Assembly: GCA_015059095.1 (NCBI GenBank)
Contig: SVBA01000012.1
Span: 1-55,513 of the forward strand
DNA from: Erysipelotrichaceae bacterium
Lineage (GTDB): Bacteria > Bacillota_I > Bacilli_A > RFN20 > CAG-449
DNA length: 55,513 bases
Direction of reading: 5' to 3'
The position numbers were made by a program, and so were the translations under genes. How positions within the stretch are numbered: the first letter of the stretch is position 1; each line of letters starts with the position of its first letter. Below, in pieces: positions 34,140 to 43,042 of this stretch. The notes under the pieces were generated by a model. That model worked only from the letters and a program-made list of their open reading frames with translations. It had not been told where the DNA came from and did not search any database.

Positions 34140-35525
34140 ATGGTAGAATTTAAAACTATAAGAGAACTATATGAAGCAGTTAATTATGGTGATCAATTAA
34201 TGCTTGATTCAATTGATGAAGTTGAATTAGAAGGATGGATTAGAACTAATAGAGATAATGGTTCTATTGGTTTTATTGAACTAAACGATGGAACATATTT
34301 TAAGAACATTCAATTAGTATATAATAATGAATTACCAAATCATGATGAAGTATCACATTATTTAAGTGGTGCGGCTATAAATGTTAAAGGAAAATTCATC
34401 TTAACTCCTAATGGTAAACAACCATTTGAAATTCAAGTTACTAGTGTTGAATTAGAAGGTGATGTTGATCCATCTTATCCATTACAAAAGAAAAGACATT
34501 CTTTTGAATACCTAAGAGAAATTGCTCATTTAAGACCAAGAACAAATACTTTTAATGCTGTCTTCCGTTTAAGAAGTGTTCTTTCTATGGCAATCCATGA
34601 ATTCTTCCAAAACCAAGGATTTGTATATGTACATACTCCATTATTAACAGGAATTTCTTGTGAAGGGGATGATATGTTTAGAGTTGTAACTGGAGATAAA
34701 GACCCAGATGCATACTTTTGTAAAAAATGTTTATTATCTGGATCAGGTCAAATCCACGTTGAAGCATATGCTATGGCATTTAGAGATGTGTATACATTTG
34801 GTCCTACATTTAGAAGTGAAAAATCAAATACTAGAAGCCATGCTTCTGAATTCTGGATGATTGAACCTGAAATCGCATTTGCAGATTTGGAAGATGATAT
34901 GTCTTTAATTGAAGATTGTGTTACTTATTGTATTGAATATTGTTTAGAAAATGCTCCTGAAGAAATGAAATTCTTCAATGATCGTATTGATAGAACATTA
35001 TTAGAAAGATTAAATCATGTATTAAATACTCCATTTAGAAGAATGGAATATACTGAAGCAATTAACATTTTAAAAGAAGCTATTAAGAATGGTCATCCAT
35101 TCCAAGAAAAGAAAATTGAATGGGGTATGGATTTACAATCAGAACATGAAAGATATATTTCTGAAGTTGTTGTAAAAGGACCAGTATTCTTAATTAACTA
35201 TCCAAAAGAAATTAAATCTTTCTATATGAGAGAAAATGATGATGGTAAGACAGTTGCAGCTTGTGACTTATTAGTTCCAGGTGTTGGTGAATTAGTAGGT
35301 GGATCACAAAGAGAAGAAAGATATGACATTTTAGAAAGAAAGATGAAAGAATCTGGTTTACCAATGGAAAAATATCAATGGTATCTTGATTTAAGAAGAT
35401 ATGGTGGTTGTAAACACGCTGGATTTGGTATTGGTTTTGAAAGATTAATGATGTATTTAACTGGTATTGAAAACATTCGTGATGTTGAACCATTCCCAAG
35501 AACATACGGAAGTATGGATTATTAA
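34140..35525 (+). CDS. asnS: Asparaginyl-tRNA synthetase
   Basis: A 461-aa class IIb synthetase: an N-terminal OB-fold (ELEGWIRTNRDNGSIGFIELNDGT), motif 2 FRSEKSNTRSHASEFWMIEPE, and motif 3 GFGIGFERLMMYLTG. The ending NIRDVEPFPRTYGS is typical of AsnS; Asp enzymes differ. AGGAGG precedes the ATG. A TATAAT lies about 50 nt upstream without a clear -35. GatCAB is also present in the window, most likely for Gln-tRNA. Confidence 0.96.
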   Translation: MVEFKTIRELYEAVNYGDQLMLDSIDEVELEGWIRTNRDNGSIGFIELNDGTYFKNIQLVYNNELPNHDEVSHYLSGAAINVKGKFILTPNGKQPFEIQVTSVELEGDVDPSYPLQKKRHSFEYLREIAHLRPRTNTFNAVFRLRSVLSMAIHEFFQNQGFVYVHTPLLTGISCEGDDMFRVVTGDKDPDAYFCKKCLLSGSGQIHVEAYAMAFRDVYTFGPTFRSEKSNTRSHASEFWMIEPEIAFADLEDDMSLIEDCVTYCIEYCLENAPEEMKFFNDRIDRTLLERLNHVLNTPFRRMEYTEAINILKEAIKNGHPFQEKKIEWGMDLQSEHERYISEVVVKGPVFLINYPKEIKSFYMRENDDGKTVAACDLLVPGVGELVGGSQREERYDILERKMKESGLPMEKYQWYLDLRRYGGCKHAGFGIGFERLMMYLTGIENIRDVEPFPRTYGSMDY

Positions 35526-35539
35526 TTTAGGAGAAAAAA

Positions 35540-36649
35540 ATGCAAACATTAGAAGAATTAAAAGAAGAAGAATTGTTGAATAAAAAAATAAGACAAAAAA
35601 GAAGAATCAGAGGAGTATTGATAATTGTTAATGCATTATTAATCGCTTACGCTGGTTATTTAACTGTGGCTTCTATTGTTGATGCTGTTAAAAATAATCA
35701 AGAAAGAGAACAAGGTGAAATTATTACCTTATTAGATAAATCTCCTGCAGACTCTTTAGAATTATATAATGAATATGTAAACAGTAAATATAATATTGTT
35801 GATGTAGCAACTTATGGTAAATATTTATTAGTTTCTTCTTCTAGAGTTACCCCTACTTCATTTATGAATAAGGGAACTGCTACTTTGTTTAAAGTAGTAG
35901 AAAATAATCCTACATTTAATGAACCTAATTTGGTATACAATCTAAATGGAAATATTAATTCTCAAATTGATTTATTTTCTTTAAGTCAAGGTGATTATTT
36001 AATATATAAAGATATTGATGTTACAGCTTTAAATCAAAAAACTGCATATCATTATACTGGAGTAAACTTATTTGAAGAAACATTATATTCTTTACCTCAT
36101 GAAGATGGTACAAGAACAAAAATAACTATTAAAGGAAAAGAAAGTTCGCCTGCTTTAGTAGTTTCTGTTAGCGATGTAGCAGCATGTCCAGAGGAATACT
36201 ATGATTTTATTATTTTAGATGATTCAAGTAATGAAGAAAAAGAATTGAAGTGGATTGATTCTTTATCAAAAGATTATAAAGTAAAAGAAGTTTCTTCTTT
36301 AGTAGAAGCTTATAAAATGGACGCAAGCTTTGTTATTAATATTGAAGATAGTAATTTAATGTATACTACTCATTACTTTGGAAGTGATTCTACTACAAAT
36401 GGCATTATCGATAAAGGACCATTAAAAGGATTGGATAGTAACAATGCGATTAGGGAATTAGGTGGATATTTATTTAATGCAGGATATGGAGTATCTATTG
36501 AAGATAGTAATGAATCTATCTCTAGTAGTTCTATTGCGATTAAAAATAATATTCAATCAACGCATAAAGGTAAAATGACTTTAGTTATTGGTAATCAAGT
36601 GGACGATGAAATGGCATTTAGTTCAATTGAAAGAGTGTTTGGTCTTTAA
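35540..36649 (+). CDS. Single-pass membrane protein, unknown
   Basis: A 369-aa protein: a charged cytoplasmic start (1-24, Lys/Arg/Glu-rich), one membrane helix (about 26-48) and an extracytoplasmic domain of 320 residues with SPALVVSVSDVAAC, YDFIILDDSSN and MTLVIGN segments of alternating strands. No family is recognised. It is 14 nt behind asnS and is closed by a terminator, so the two form an operon. Confidence 0.6.
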   Translation: MQTLEELKEEELLNKKIRQKRRIRGVLIIVNALLIAYAGYLTVASIVDAVKNNQEREQGEIITLLDKSPADSLELYNEYVNSKYNIVDVATYGKYLLVSSSRVTPTSFMNKGTATLFKVVENNPTFNEPNLVYNLNGNINSQIDLFSLSQGDYLIYKDIDVTALNQKTAYHYTGVNLFEETLYSLPHEDGTRTKITIKGKESSPALVVSVSDVAACPEEYYDFIILDDSSNEEKELKWIDSLSKDYKVKEVSSLVEAYKMDASFVINIEDSNLMYTTHYFGSDSTTNGIIDKGPLKGLDSNNAIRELGGYLFNAGYGVSIEDSNESISSSSIAIKNNIQSTHKGKMTLVIGNQVDDEMAFSSIERVFGL

Positions 36650-36665
36650 TTGATTTAAGAAGTAG

Positions 36666-36696
36666 AGGATATTAGCGAAACTAATATCCTTTTTAT
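36666..36696 (+). terminator. Intrinsic terminator
   Basis: A 10-bp perfect stem (36666-36675 with 36681-36690), a 5-nt loop and a T-rich tail. Confidence 0.85.
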
Positions 36697-36788
36697 TTGA
36701 GTTTTTTCTTTTATAAGAAAAATTTGCTATTTCAAAGTTAGTATTATTCTTGTATAATATATTTGTATAAAAAAGGAGAACAATATTT

Positions 36789-37868
36789 ATGAAAATGACT
36801 TTCAGATGGTATGGAAAGAATAATGATAATATTAAACTTTCTGATATCAAACAAATTCCTGGTGTAGAAGGTATTGTTTGGGCTCTTCATCATAAAATGC
36901 CTGGTGAAGTATGGGAAGAACATGAAATTGCTGAAGTAAAAGCTCAAGCAGATGAATATGGTTTTAATATTGATGTAGTTGAATCAGTAAACGTACACGA
37001 TGACATTAAAATTGGATTACCAACTAGAGACCAATATATTGAAAACTACAAACAAACAATTAGAAACTTATCTAAGTTTGGAGTAAAAGTTATTTGCTAT
37101 AACTTTATGCCAATTTTTGACTGGACAAGAAGTAATTTATTCCATGAGGTTGGCGATGGATCAACTGCATTATTCTATGAAAAAGGAATGATTCAAGATG
37201 ATTACAATGCAATGGCTAAATATATTTTAGACTTCACAGAAAAATATAATATGTCATTCCCAGGTTGGGAACCAGAAAGAATGGCTAAACTAGATGAATT
37301 ATTTAAAGCTTATGAAGGTATTACTCATGAAAAATTATGGGCTAATTTACAATATTTCTTAGAAGCTATTATGCCAACGTGTCAAGAATGTGGTATTAAA
37401 ATGGCAATTCATCCAGATGATCCACCATGGGATATTTTTGGTTTACCAAGATTATTAGTTGATGCTGCAAGCATTGAAAAATTCTTAAAATTAGTAGATC
37501 ATCCAAATAACTGTTTAACTTTATGTTCTGGTTCATTAAATGCTAATCCAGAAAATAATGTAGCAGAAATCGTTAGAAAACATTGTTCTAGAATTGCATT
37601 TGCTCACATTAGAAATGTTAAGCATTTTGAAAATGGTGATTTCTCAGAAGCATCTCATAGAGATTGTGATGGAGATACAGGTATCTTAGATATTTTAAAA
37701 GCATATCATGATTGTGGCTTTGATGGTTATATTCGTCCTGACCATGGAAGACATTTATGGGATGAAAAACCAGGTAAAGTAAGACCAGGTTATGGTTTAT
37801 ATGATAGAGCTTTAGGTATTATGTATATGTTAGGCGTATGGGATATGCTTGACAAACTTGAAAAATAA
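36789..37868 (+). CDS. uxuA: Mannonate dehydratase
   Basis: A 359-aa enzyme matching UxuA, which dehydrates D-mannonate to 2-keto-3-deoxygluconate in glucuronate breakdown. Motifs: the start MTFRWYGKNND, MAIHPDDPPWDIFGLPR, CSGSL, FAHIRNVKH and RPDHGRHLW hold metal and catalytic residues. AAGGAG precedes the ATG, and a TATAAT lies about 25 nt upstream. No uxaC, uxuB, kdgK or transporter genes are in the window, so it is a solitary pathway gene. Confidence 0.95.
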   Translation: MKMTFRWYGKNNDNIKLSDIKQIPGVEGIVWALHHKMPGEVWEEHEIAEVKAQADEYGFNIDVVESVNVHDDIKIGLPTRDQYIENYKQTIRNLSKFGVKVICYNFMPIFDWTRSNLFHEVGDGSTALFYEKGMIQDDYNAMAKYILDFTEKYNMSFPGWEPERMAKLDELFKAYEGITHEKLWANLQYFLEAIMPTCQECGIKMAIHPDDPPWDIFGLPRLLVDAASIEKFLKLVDHPNNCLTLCSGSLNANPENNVAEIVRKHCSRIAFAHIRNVKHFENGDFSEASHRDCDGDTGILDILKAYHDCGFDGYIRPDHGRHLWDEKPGKVRPGYGLYDRALGIMYMLGVWDMLDKLEK

Positions 37869-37881
37869 TTATTACTATCAA

Positions 37882-37913
37882 AAAAGAATTCAGTTTTATT
37901 GCTGAATTCTTTT
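37882..37913. terminator. Bidirectional terminator
   Basis: A 12-bp perfect stem (37882-37893 with 37902-37913) between uxuA and the convergent membrane-protein operon. Confidence 0.8.
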
Positions 37914-38601
37914 ATTTTGTGCCTTCTTCTTTGACGTATTCTTTTAATTCGTCAGTTGGTTTCTTTATGTGTGCTTGTCTAGCATTTAATTTTGCTTTTT
38001 TAAGTTCATCAAGATCTTTTTTGAAATATTCATTACCAACTTTAATTGTTCTTATGTTTCTTGCTAATAAAGATATTGAACATAATAGGAAGTGGATAAT
38101 TGCATATGCGCCAGTTAAAGTTACTAAATAAGTTAACCATGCATCAAATTTATCAAAATAGAATACGCTTGCTTTAGCAATACTTGGCCAATCAGAAATT
38201 ATTTGGATACCGAAGAATTCTTGAGTAGGCCAATCTAATTTAAATGCTGCTTCTTTTAAATAAAATGCAAAGAAATCCCATGAATAATCTTCTATTACAG
38301 TTTGATAAATTAATACTATTGCTAGTAAACAAATTAGAATAATTACTGGTAGTCTAGCGCTAAAATAGAATTTTCTAGTATTCTTTTCCCAAGATACTTT
38401 AAAGAAATGTTTTTTATCAGTAATTAAGTCTGCATCTAAAATATCATACATTGATTTTTCGACATAGTCACCTTGTACTTTTAATAAGTATTTAATGAGT
38501 TTTACTAAATAACCTACTAATACAAATATTAAGATTAAGACTAATAATAGGGAAATAAGGATTCTTTTATCGGATTCTGAAAGTTGAATTAAATAAATCA
38601 T
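37912..38601 (-). CDS. Membrane protein, unknown
   Basis: A 229-aa protein with probable membrane helices near 15-37, 83-104 and 160-182 and a Lys-rich C-terminal tail (200-229). No known domain. It starts 1 nt after the stop of the next upstream gene (38603..39046), so they are coupled. The AGGAGG site lies in that gene's end. Last gene of a three-gene operon. Confidence 0.6.
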   Translation of the reverse strand: MIYLIQLSESDKRILISLLLVLILIFVLVGYLVKLIKYLLKVQGDYVEKSMYDILDADLITDKKHFFKVSWEKNTRKFYFSARLPVIILICLLAIVLIYQTVIEDYSWDFFAFYLKEAAFKLDWPTQEFFGIQIISDWPSIAKASVFYFDKFDAWLTYLVTLTGAYAIIHFLLCSISLLARNIRTIKVGNEYFKKDLDELKKAKLNARQAHIKKPTDELKEYVKEEGTK

Positions 38602-38602
38602 A

Positions 38603-39046
38603 CTATTCTTCCTCCTTTTCTATATTATCAAGAGGTTGTACCTCAATTTGAGGGACTTTCTTTTCTTCAATACTAGGAGTAGAACTAGGAGTAATATATT
38701 GGATATTTTTTAATCTACCTTGTTCATCTGTTTGAATGATGATAGGTTGGACAATTGTAGTTTTTTCTTCTTTGATAACATTTGTTTGAGTAATAGTAGG
38801 GGTAATTTCATTTTCTTTCTTTTCTAATTCTTCATCTTGATTATCTAAATGCATTTTTGCTGCTCTATCAATTTTCATTTCAACTGACATATCTTCACCT
38901 TTAAAGAACATCACTATTCTTTTAATGAACATGAAGAAAAATGCAAATAAACAATATACTGCATATATAAGAACACCTAATATAATGAAAGGGGATAATA
39001 TTGTATATAAAATACCTTGTCCCATAGTTTTTAAGAAATCTACCAT
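38603..39046 (-). CDS. Small membrane protein with charged tail, unknown
   Basis: A 147-aa protein: one or two N-terminal membrane helices (about 10-46, rich in Phe/Ile), then an acidic/Thr-rich hydrophilic tail (60-147) with no known domain. AAGGAG precedes the ATG. It is the middle gene of a three-gene operon of membrane proteins. Function unknown. Confidence 0.6.
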   Translation of the reverse strand: MVDFLKTMGQGILYTILSPFIILGVLIYAVYCLFAFFFMFIKRIVMFFKGEDMSVEMKIDRAAKMHLDNQDEELEKKENEITPTITQTNVIKEEKTTIVQPIIIQTDEQGRLKNIQYITPSSTPSIEEKKVPQIEVQPLDNIEKEEE

Positions 39047-39076
39047 ATAATTCTCCTTAAAATGATTGTACCCAAT

Positions 39077-39988
39077 TTAGTCTAGTTTATCAAATAGTGT
39101 TTCATTAATTTGACCTTTTTTAATTATTTTTTGGAAAATAATTATATATAAACCACTAATTAAATGAGTGATAAATGGAAGTAAAAGTAAAATAGGAGCA
39201 TTTTCATTACCAACTCTACTATATAAAATAGCAATACCTAGTAGAGCAATAAAATATAAAGGTATTTGAATGAGTTGCATTTTCTTTCTTTGATAAAAAG
39301 AAAAAATATAATATCCAAGAATGACACTAAAATAAATACTAAAACCTAATAGTAAACAATATAATGTCAAATTGATGAAAAAAGAAACAAAAGTTAACGT
39401 TATTGAAATAGTAGAAATAATGAAAATAGGAATAAATTGATTTTTCTTTTCATTAAATTCATAATTTAACTTTTTAAGTTCGTTACTTATTACCATATAT
39501 GACAAAGAAACTTGAATAAGAGATAAGGTGTAAATAAAAAAATAATATATATTAGAAAAATCAACGAGGTTAATTTTTAATACAGTAGAGAATAATTCAA
39601 TCATATTGACTTCATAAATTAAGTCAATTAAATAAGTTGTTCCTATTTGAAGAATACTAACACAAAGTGTAGTTATAAAAATGACATAATATCCTTGTAG
39701 ATATTTAGAAACTAATGTTCCTAAAACAATTCCAGAAATTAAAGAAGGGATAACAATAAACAAGGTTAAAGAAGGATCAATAATAAAAGTTATAAGGCAT
39801 GCACAAAAATACACAAGTCTATACTTCCAATCGACCTTTAAGCTAATAAAGGTTGAACACATTGGTAGAATGAGCATTGAAATAATTCCTAAACCAATAA
39901 TTACATTACTTACAAGAATTAATAAAATGGTAATACTTGCCATAATGCCAGAAAACGCTAATGCTTTAACACCTGTTAGTTTCTTCAT
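39077..39988 (-). CDS. Polytopic membrane protein, DUF2232/ECF-like
   Basis: A 303-aa protein with about eight membrane helices. The N-terminal half (ALAFSGIMASITILLIL ... IGLGIISMLILPMCSTFISLK) resembles ECF-type substrate-binding components and DUF2232 (YybS-like) proteins. Substrate unknown. GGAG precedes the ATG. It is the first gene of the three-gene operon and is divergent from the thioredoxin-like lipoprotein gene. Confidence 0.6.
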   Translation of the reverse strand: MKKLTGVKALAFSGIMASITILLILVSNVIIGLGIISMLILPMCSTFISLKVDWKYRLVYFCACLITFIIDPSLTLFIVIPSLISGIVLGTLVSKYLQGYYVIFITTLCVSILQIGTTYLIDLIYEVNMIELFSTVLKINLVDFSNIYYFFIYTLSLIQVSLSYMVISNELKKLNYEFNEKKNQFIPIFIISTISITLTFVSFFINLTLYCLLLGFSIYFSVILGYYIFSFYQRKKMQLIQIPLYFIALLGIAILYSRVGNENAPILLLLPFITHLISGLYIIIFQKIIKKGQINETLFDKLD

Positions 39989-40071
39989 AATTAATCTCCT
40001 TTAAAAATATTTTAACATATTTTTAGGAAAAATGAAGATTTCTTCCTAATAAATATATAGGAGGATATTTT

Positions 40072-40473
40072 ATGAGGCTATTAATTTGGATATTAATATT
40101 TTTATTAACTACTTCATCTTGTAAAAAAGAAATTGGATTGAAACATATTAAAATAGAAGAAGTATTCACTCAACATTATGATAAGTATTTAGTTTGTTTT
40201 TATTCTACTACTTGTAAGGCATGTGAAGATACTATTGAATTATTAAACAAAAGATATGAAATAAAAAAATATAGGGCTTTTTTGGTGAAAACTGATAATT
40301 TAGATTCTAATTTTGTTTTGGAAAATTATAGTAATGTTGGGATAAGTAAAAGTGAAGAAATTAAAATTTATTTAGTGCCATATTTAATATTTATTAATAA
40401 AGGCGTAATAGAAAAAGAATTATTTGGTAATAAAGAAATACATAAAGAAAATCTTTATATTTTCTTTGAGTAG
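40072..40473 (+). CDS. Thioredoxin-like lipoprotein
   Basis: A 133-aa protein: a lipoprotein-type signal (Cys near residue 17 after TTSS), then a short thioredoxin-like domain with the redox motif CKAC after FYSTT and the cis-Pro in VPYLIFI. It should act as an extracytoplasmic thiol-disulphide protein. AGGAGG precedes the ATG. A TTAGGAA hairpin (40023-40049) lies in the divergent promoter region. Confidence 0.75.
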   Translation: MRLLIWILIFLLTTSSCKKEIGLKHIKIEEVFTQHYDKYLVCFYSTTCKACEDTIELLNKRYEIKKYRAFLVKTDNLDSNFVLENYSNVGISKSEEIKIYLVPYLIFINKGVIEKELFGNKEIHKENLYIFFE

Positions 40474-40488
40474 AAATAAGTGTTATGT

Positions 40489-40516
40489 TATAATCTAATA
40501 TGAAATATAGATTATA
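40489..40516. repeat. Inverted repeat at the pcrA promoter
   Basis: Perfect 9-bp arms (40489-40497 with 40508-40516) with a 10-nt spacer. The left arm begins with TATAAT, a likely -10, and the right arm ends just before the ribosome binding site of pcrA. It may be an operator or a hairpin at the transcript's start. Confidence 0.4.
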
Positions 40517-40527
40517 CGGAGAAAAGG

Positions 40528-42732
40528 ATGGATTTATCAAGTTTAAATAAAGAGCAATTAGAAAGTGTAATTTCAAAAGATCAATATCTACGTGTTGTAG
40601 CAGGAGCGGGTTCTGGTAAAACACGTGTTTTAACATATAGAATTGCAAATTTAATTGTTAATGAAAATGTTGTACCTAGAAATATTATGGCAGTTACTTT
40701 TACTAATAAAGCTGCTAAAGAAATTAAAGAAAGAGTGATTTCTTTAATTGGTGATGTTAGAGGAATATTCTTAGGTACTATTCATTCTTGGTGCGCTAGA
40801 TTTTTGAGATTTGAAGCTAGATATATTGATTATCCTGATACGTTTACAATCATTGATGAAGAAGATCAACTTAATATTATGAAAGGTATATTTGCTAATA
40901 AAGGATTACCAAAATCTGATCCAAATATTAAAGGATGTTTAGAATGGATTGGCAATAAAAAAACAAATGGCTATCAATATGAAGATTTAAAAAATGAAAA
41001 ATATCATAGTGCCTTGATGATGGATTATCTTGATTATTTTAGACAATATACAGAAATTTTAAGAGAAAGAAAATCATTAGACTTTGATGATTTGTTATTG
41101 AAAAGTATTGAAATTCTAGCAGATGAATCTAATGGGGTAAGAGAAAGATATTCTCGTTACATGGAACATATTTTGGTTGATGAATTCCAAGATATTAATG
41201 ATGTTCAATTTAGACTAATCACATTATTGATGACAAAAGACACTTCCTTATATGTGGTCGGAGATCCTGATCAAACTATTTATACTTGGAGAGGAGCAAA
41301 CCATCGTCTTATCTTAGATTTAGAAGAGAACTTAAATGCTTTGTTTAAAGGTGCAAAAGTAAAAAGTATTGTTTTAAATAGAAATTATCGTTCGACTAAA
41401 TCAATTTTAAATTGTGCGAATAAATTAATTGATTTCAATAAAGAAAGAGTGAAAAAAGATTTATTCTCATATCAAGATGAAGGTCAACCAGTTAATTTCT
41501 ATAATGCTAGAACTGTAAAAGAAGAAGCGTTTAAAGTAGTTAGTAATATAATGGAACTACATACTAAAAAGAATGTTGATTATTCAAATATTGCAGTTTT
41601 ATATAGAGCAAACTATTTATCTCGAGAAGTTGAATCACAATTAAGTATGTATCGTATTCCTTATAAAGTATTTGGTGGAATGAAATTCTATCAAAGAAAA
41701 GAAATTAAAGATATCGTTGCTTATTTAAAATTGATTGTTAATCCTTCAGACGATACTGCTTTTGAAAGAATTGTTAATGTTCCAAAAAGAGGTATAGGTC
41801 CTACTAGTTTAGAAAGACTTGCTAATCAAGCAGATGCTTTAGGACAAATGAAATTTATATATTTAAAAGAAAACATTAATGAATCTCCACTTACTTCAAA
41901 ACAAAAAGCATCTTGGATTGGTGTTTTAGATGCGATGGATAAAGTTAGTAAAAAGTTAGAAGCCGGCGAAAGAAAAATAGCTTCATTATTAGAAGATTTT
42001 GTAGATAAGATTGGATATTTTAAATACTTAATTGAGGAAGAAGAAAACTATGAAGATAGAATTGATAATATCAAAGAATTAGTTTCTTATGCTGAAGCTT
42101 TCTTAGAAGATGATCCAAATGCTAAGTTTGAAGATTTTGTGAATAATGCAATGCTTCAATCATCTCAAGATGATGTAAACAATGGCGATTTTGTTTCTTT
42201 AATGACAGTTCATACTGCTAAAGGATTAGAATATGATTATGTCTTTGTTTATGGTATGGGTGAAGGGGTGTTCCCTTCTATGCGAGCAATCTCTGAATCT
42301 AAATTAGGGATAGAAGAAGAAAGAAGATTAGCATATGTTGCATTTACTAGAGCAAAACTAAGATTATACGTTTCTTCAAATCAAGATTATTCTTATGTAT
42401 TACAATGTCCATTAAGTCCATCTCGATTTGTTAAAGAAGCTGGAATTTATAAAGATACATATGAAGATAAGTATCGTATGGGACATACAACATCTTCTTA
42501 TTATCAATCTCAAAATAAAAAACCAACTATTCAAAGTGTTAAAACTATTTTAGATACTAGTAAAACTAATGGAGTTAAAGATTGGAAAGTCGGAGATAGA
42601 ATTGAACATGTTACTTTTGGTAAAGGTAAAGTAGTTCAATTAATTGATAAATTAATTGTTGTACAATTTGATAATGTACAATTTGGAAAGAAGACTTTCT
42701 TAGGAAGTCATATTTCAATTAAAAGAATTTAA
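40528..42732 (+). CDS. pcrA: ATP-dependent DNA helicase PcrA/UvrD
   Basis: A 734-aa SF1A helicase: Walker A AGAGSGKTRVLTYR (about 26-39), motif Ia FTNKAAKE, motif II LVDEFQD, motif III VVGDPDQTIYTWRGA, NYRST, TVHTAKGLEYDYVF and FTRAKLRLYV. The C-terminus (VGDRIEHVTFGKGKVV) is the PcrA Tudor-like domain that contacts RNA polymerase. It unwinds DNA in repair and replication. In many Firmicutes ligA follows pcrA; here gatC follows 12 nt later with no ligA between. Confidence 0.95.
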   Translation: MDLSSLNKEQLESVISKDQYLRVVAGAGSGKTRVLTYRIANLIVNENVVPRNIMAVTFTNKAAKEIKERVISLIGDVRGIFLGTIHSWCARFLRFEARYIDYPDTFTIIDEEDQLNIMKGIFANKGLPKSDPNIKGCLEWIGNKKTNGYQYEDLKNEKYHSALMMDYLDYFRQYTEILRERKSLDFDDLLLKSIEILADESNGVRERYSRYMEHILVDEFQDINDVQFRLITLLMTKDTSLYVVGDPDQTIYTWRGANHRLILDLEENLNALFKGAKVKSIVLNRNYRSTKSILNCANKLIDFNKERVKKDLFSYQDEGQPVNFYNARTVKEEAFKVVSNIMELHTKKNVDYSNIAVLYRANYLSREVESQLSMYRIPYKVFGGMKFYQRKEIKDIVAYLKLIVNPSDDTAFERIVNVPKRGIGPTSLERLANQADALGQMKFIYLKENINESPLTSKQKASWIGVLDAMDKVSKKLEAGERKIASLLEDFVDKIGYFKYLIEEEENYEDRIDNIKELVSYAEAFLEDDPNAKFEDFVNNAMLQSSQDDVNNGDFVSLMTVHTAKGLEYDYVFVYGMGEGVFPSMRAISESKLGIEEERRLAYVAFTRAKLRLYVSSNQDYSYVLQCPLSPSRFVKEAGIYKDTYEDKYRMGHTTSSYYQSQNKKPTIQSVKTILDTSKTNGVKDWKVGDRIEHVTFGKGKVVQLIDKLIVVQFDNVQFGKKTFLGSHISIKRI

Positions 42733-42744
42733 GGAGGAAGTTTA

Positions 42745-43041
42745 ATGATAAAGTATGATAAAGCATTACTAAAAAAGTGTGCGAATAATTTATTGTTTGA
42801 TATGTCAGATGAACAATATGAATTATTATTAAAAGAATTTGATGTTTTAACAAAACAAATGGAAGTATTAGGAGATATTGAAGGTTTAGATAAAGTTACT
42901 CCTATGACTTTTCCTTTTAGTGTAGTTACTTCTTATTTAAGAGAAGATATTCCAGAAGAATCTCTTTCTAAAGAAGATATTTTAAGAAATGCTAAAGATG
43001 TTCAAGATGGACAAATTAAGCTTCCAAAGGTGGTGGGTTAA
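42745..43041 (+). CDS. gatC: Asp/Glu-tRNA(Asn/Gln) amidotransferase subunit C
   Basis: A 98-aa GatC: LLKKCANNLLFDMSDEQYELLLKEF, then DKVTPMTFPF and LREDIPEESLSKEDILRNAKDVQDGQIKLPKVV, matching the family's ending. It is the small scaffold subunit holding GatA to GatB. AGGAGG precedes the ATG; gatA begins 1 nt after the stop. Confidence 0.93.
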   Translation: MIKYDKALLKKCANNLLFDMSDEQYELLLKEFDVLTKQMEVLGDIEGLDKVTPMTFPFSVVTSYLREDIPEESLSKEDILRNAKDVQDGQIKLPKVVG

Positions 43042-43042
43042 T

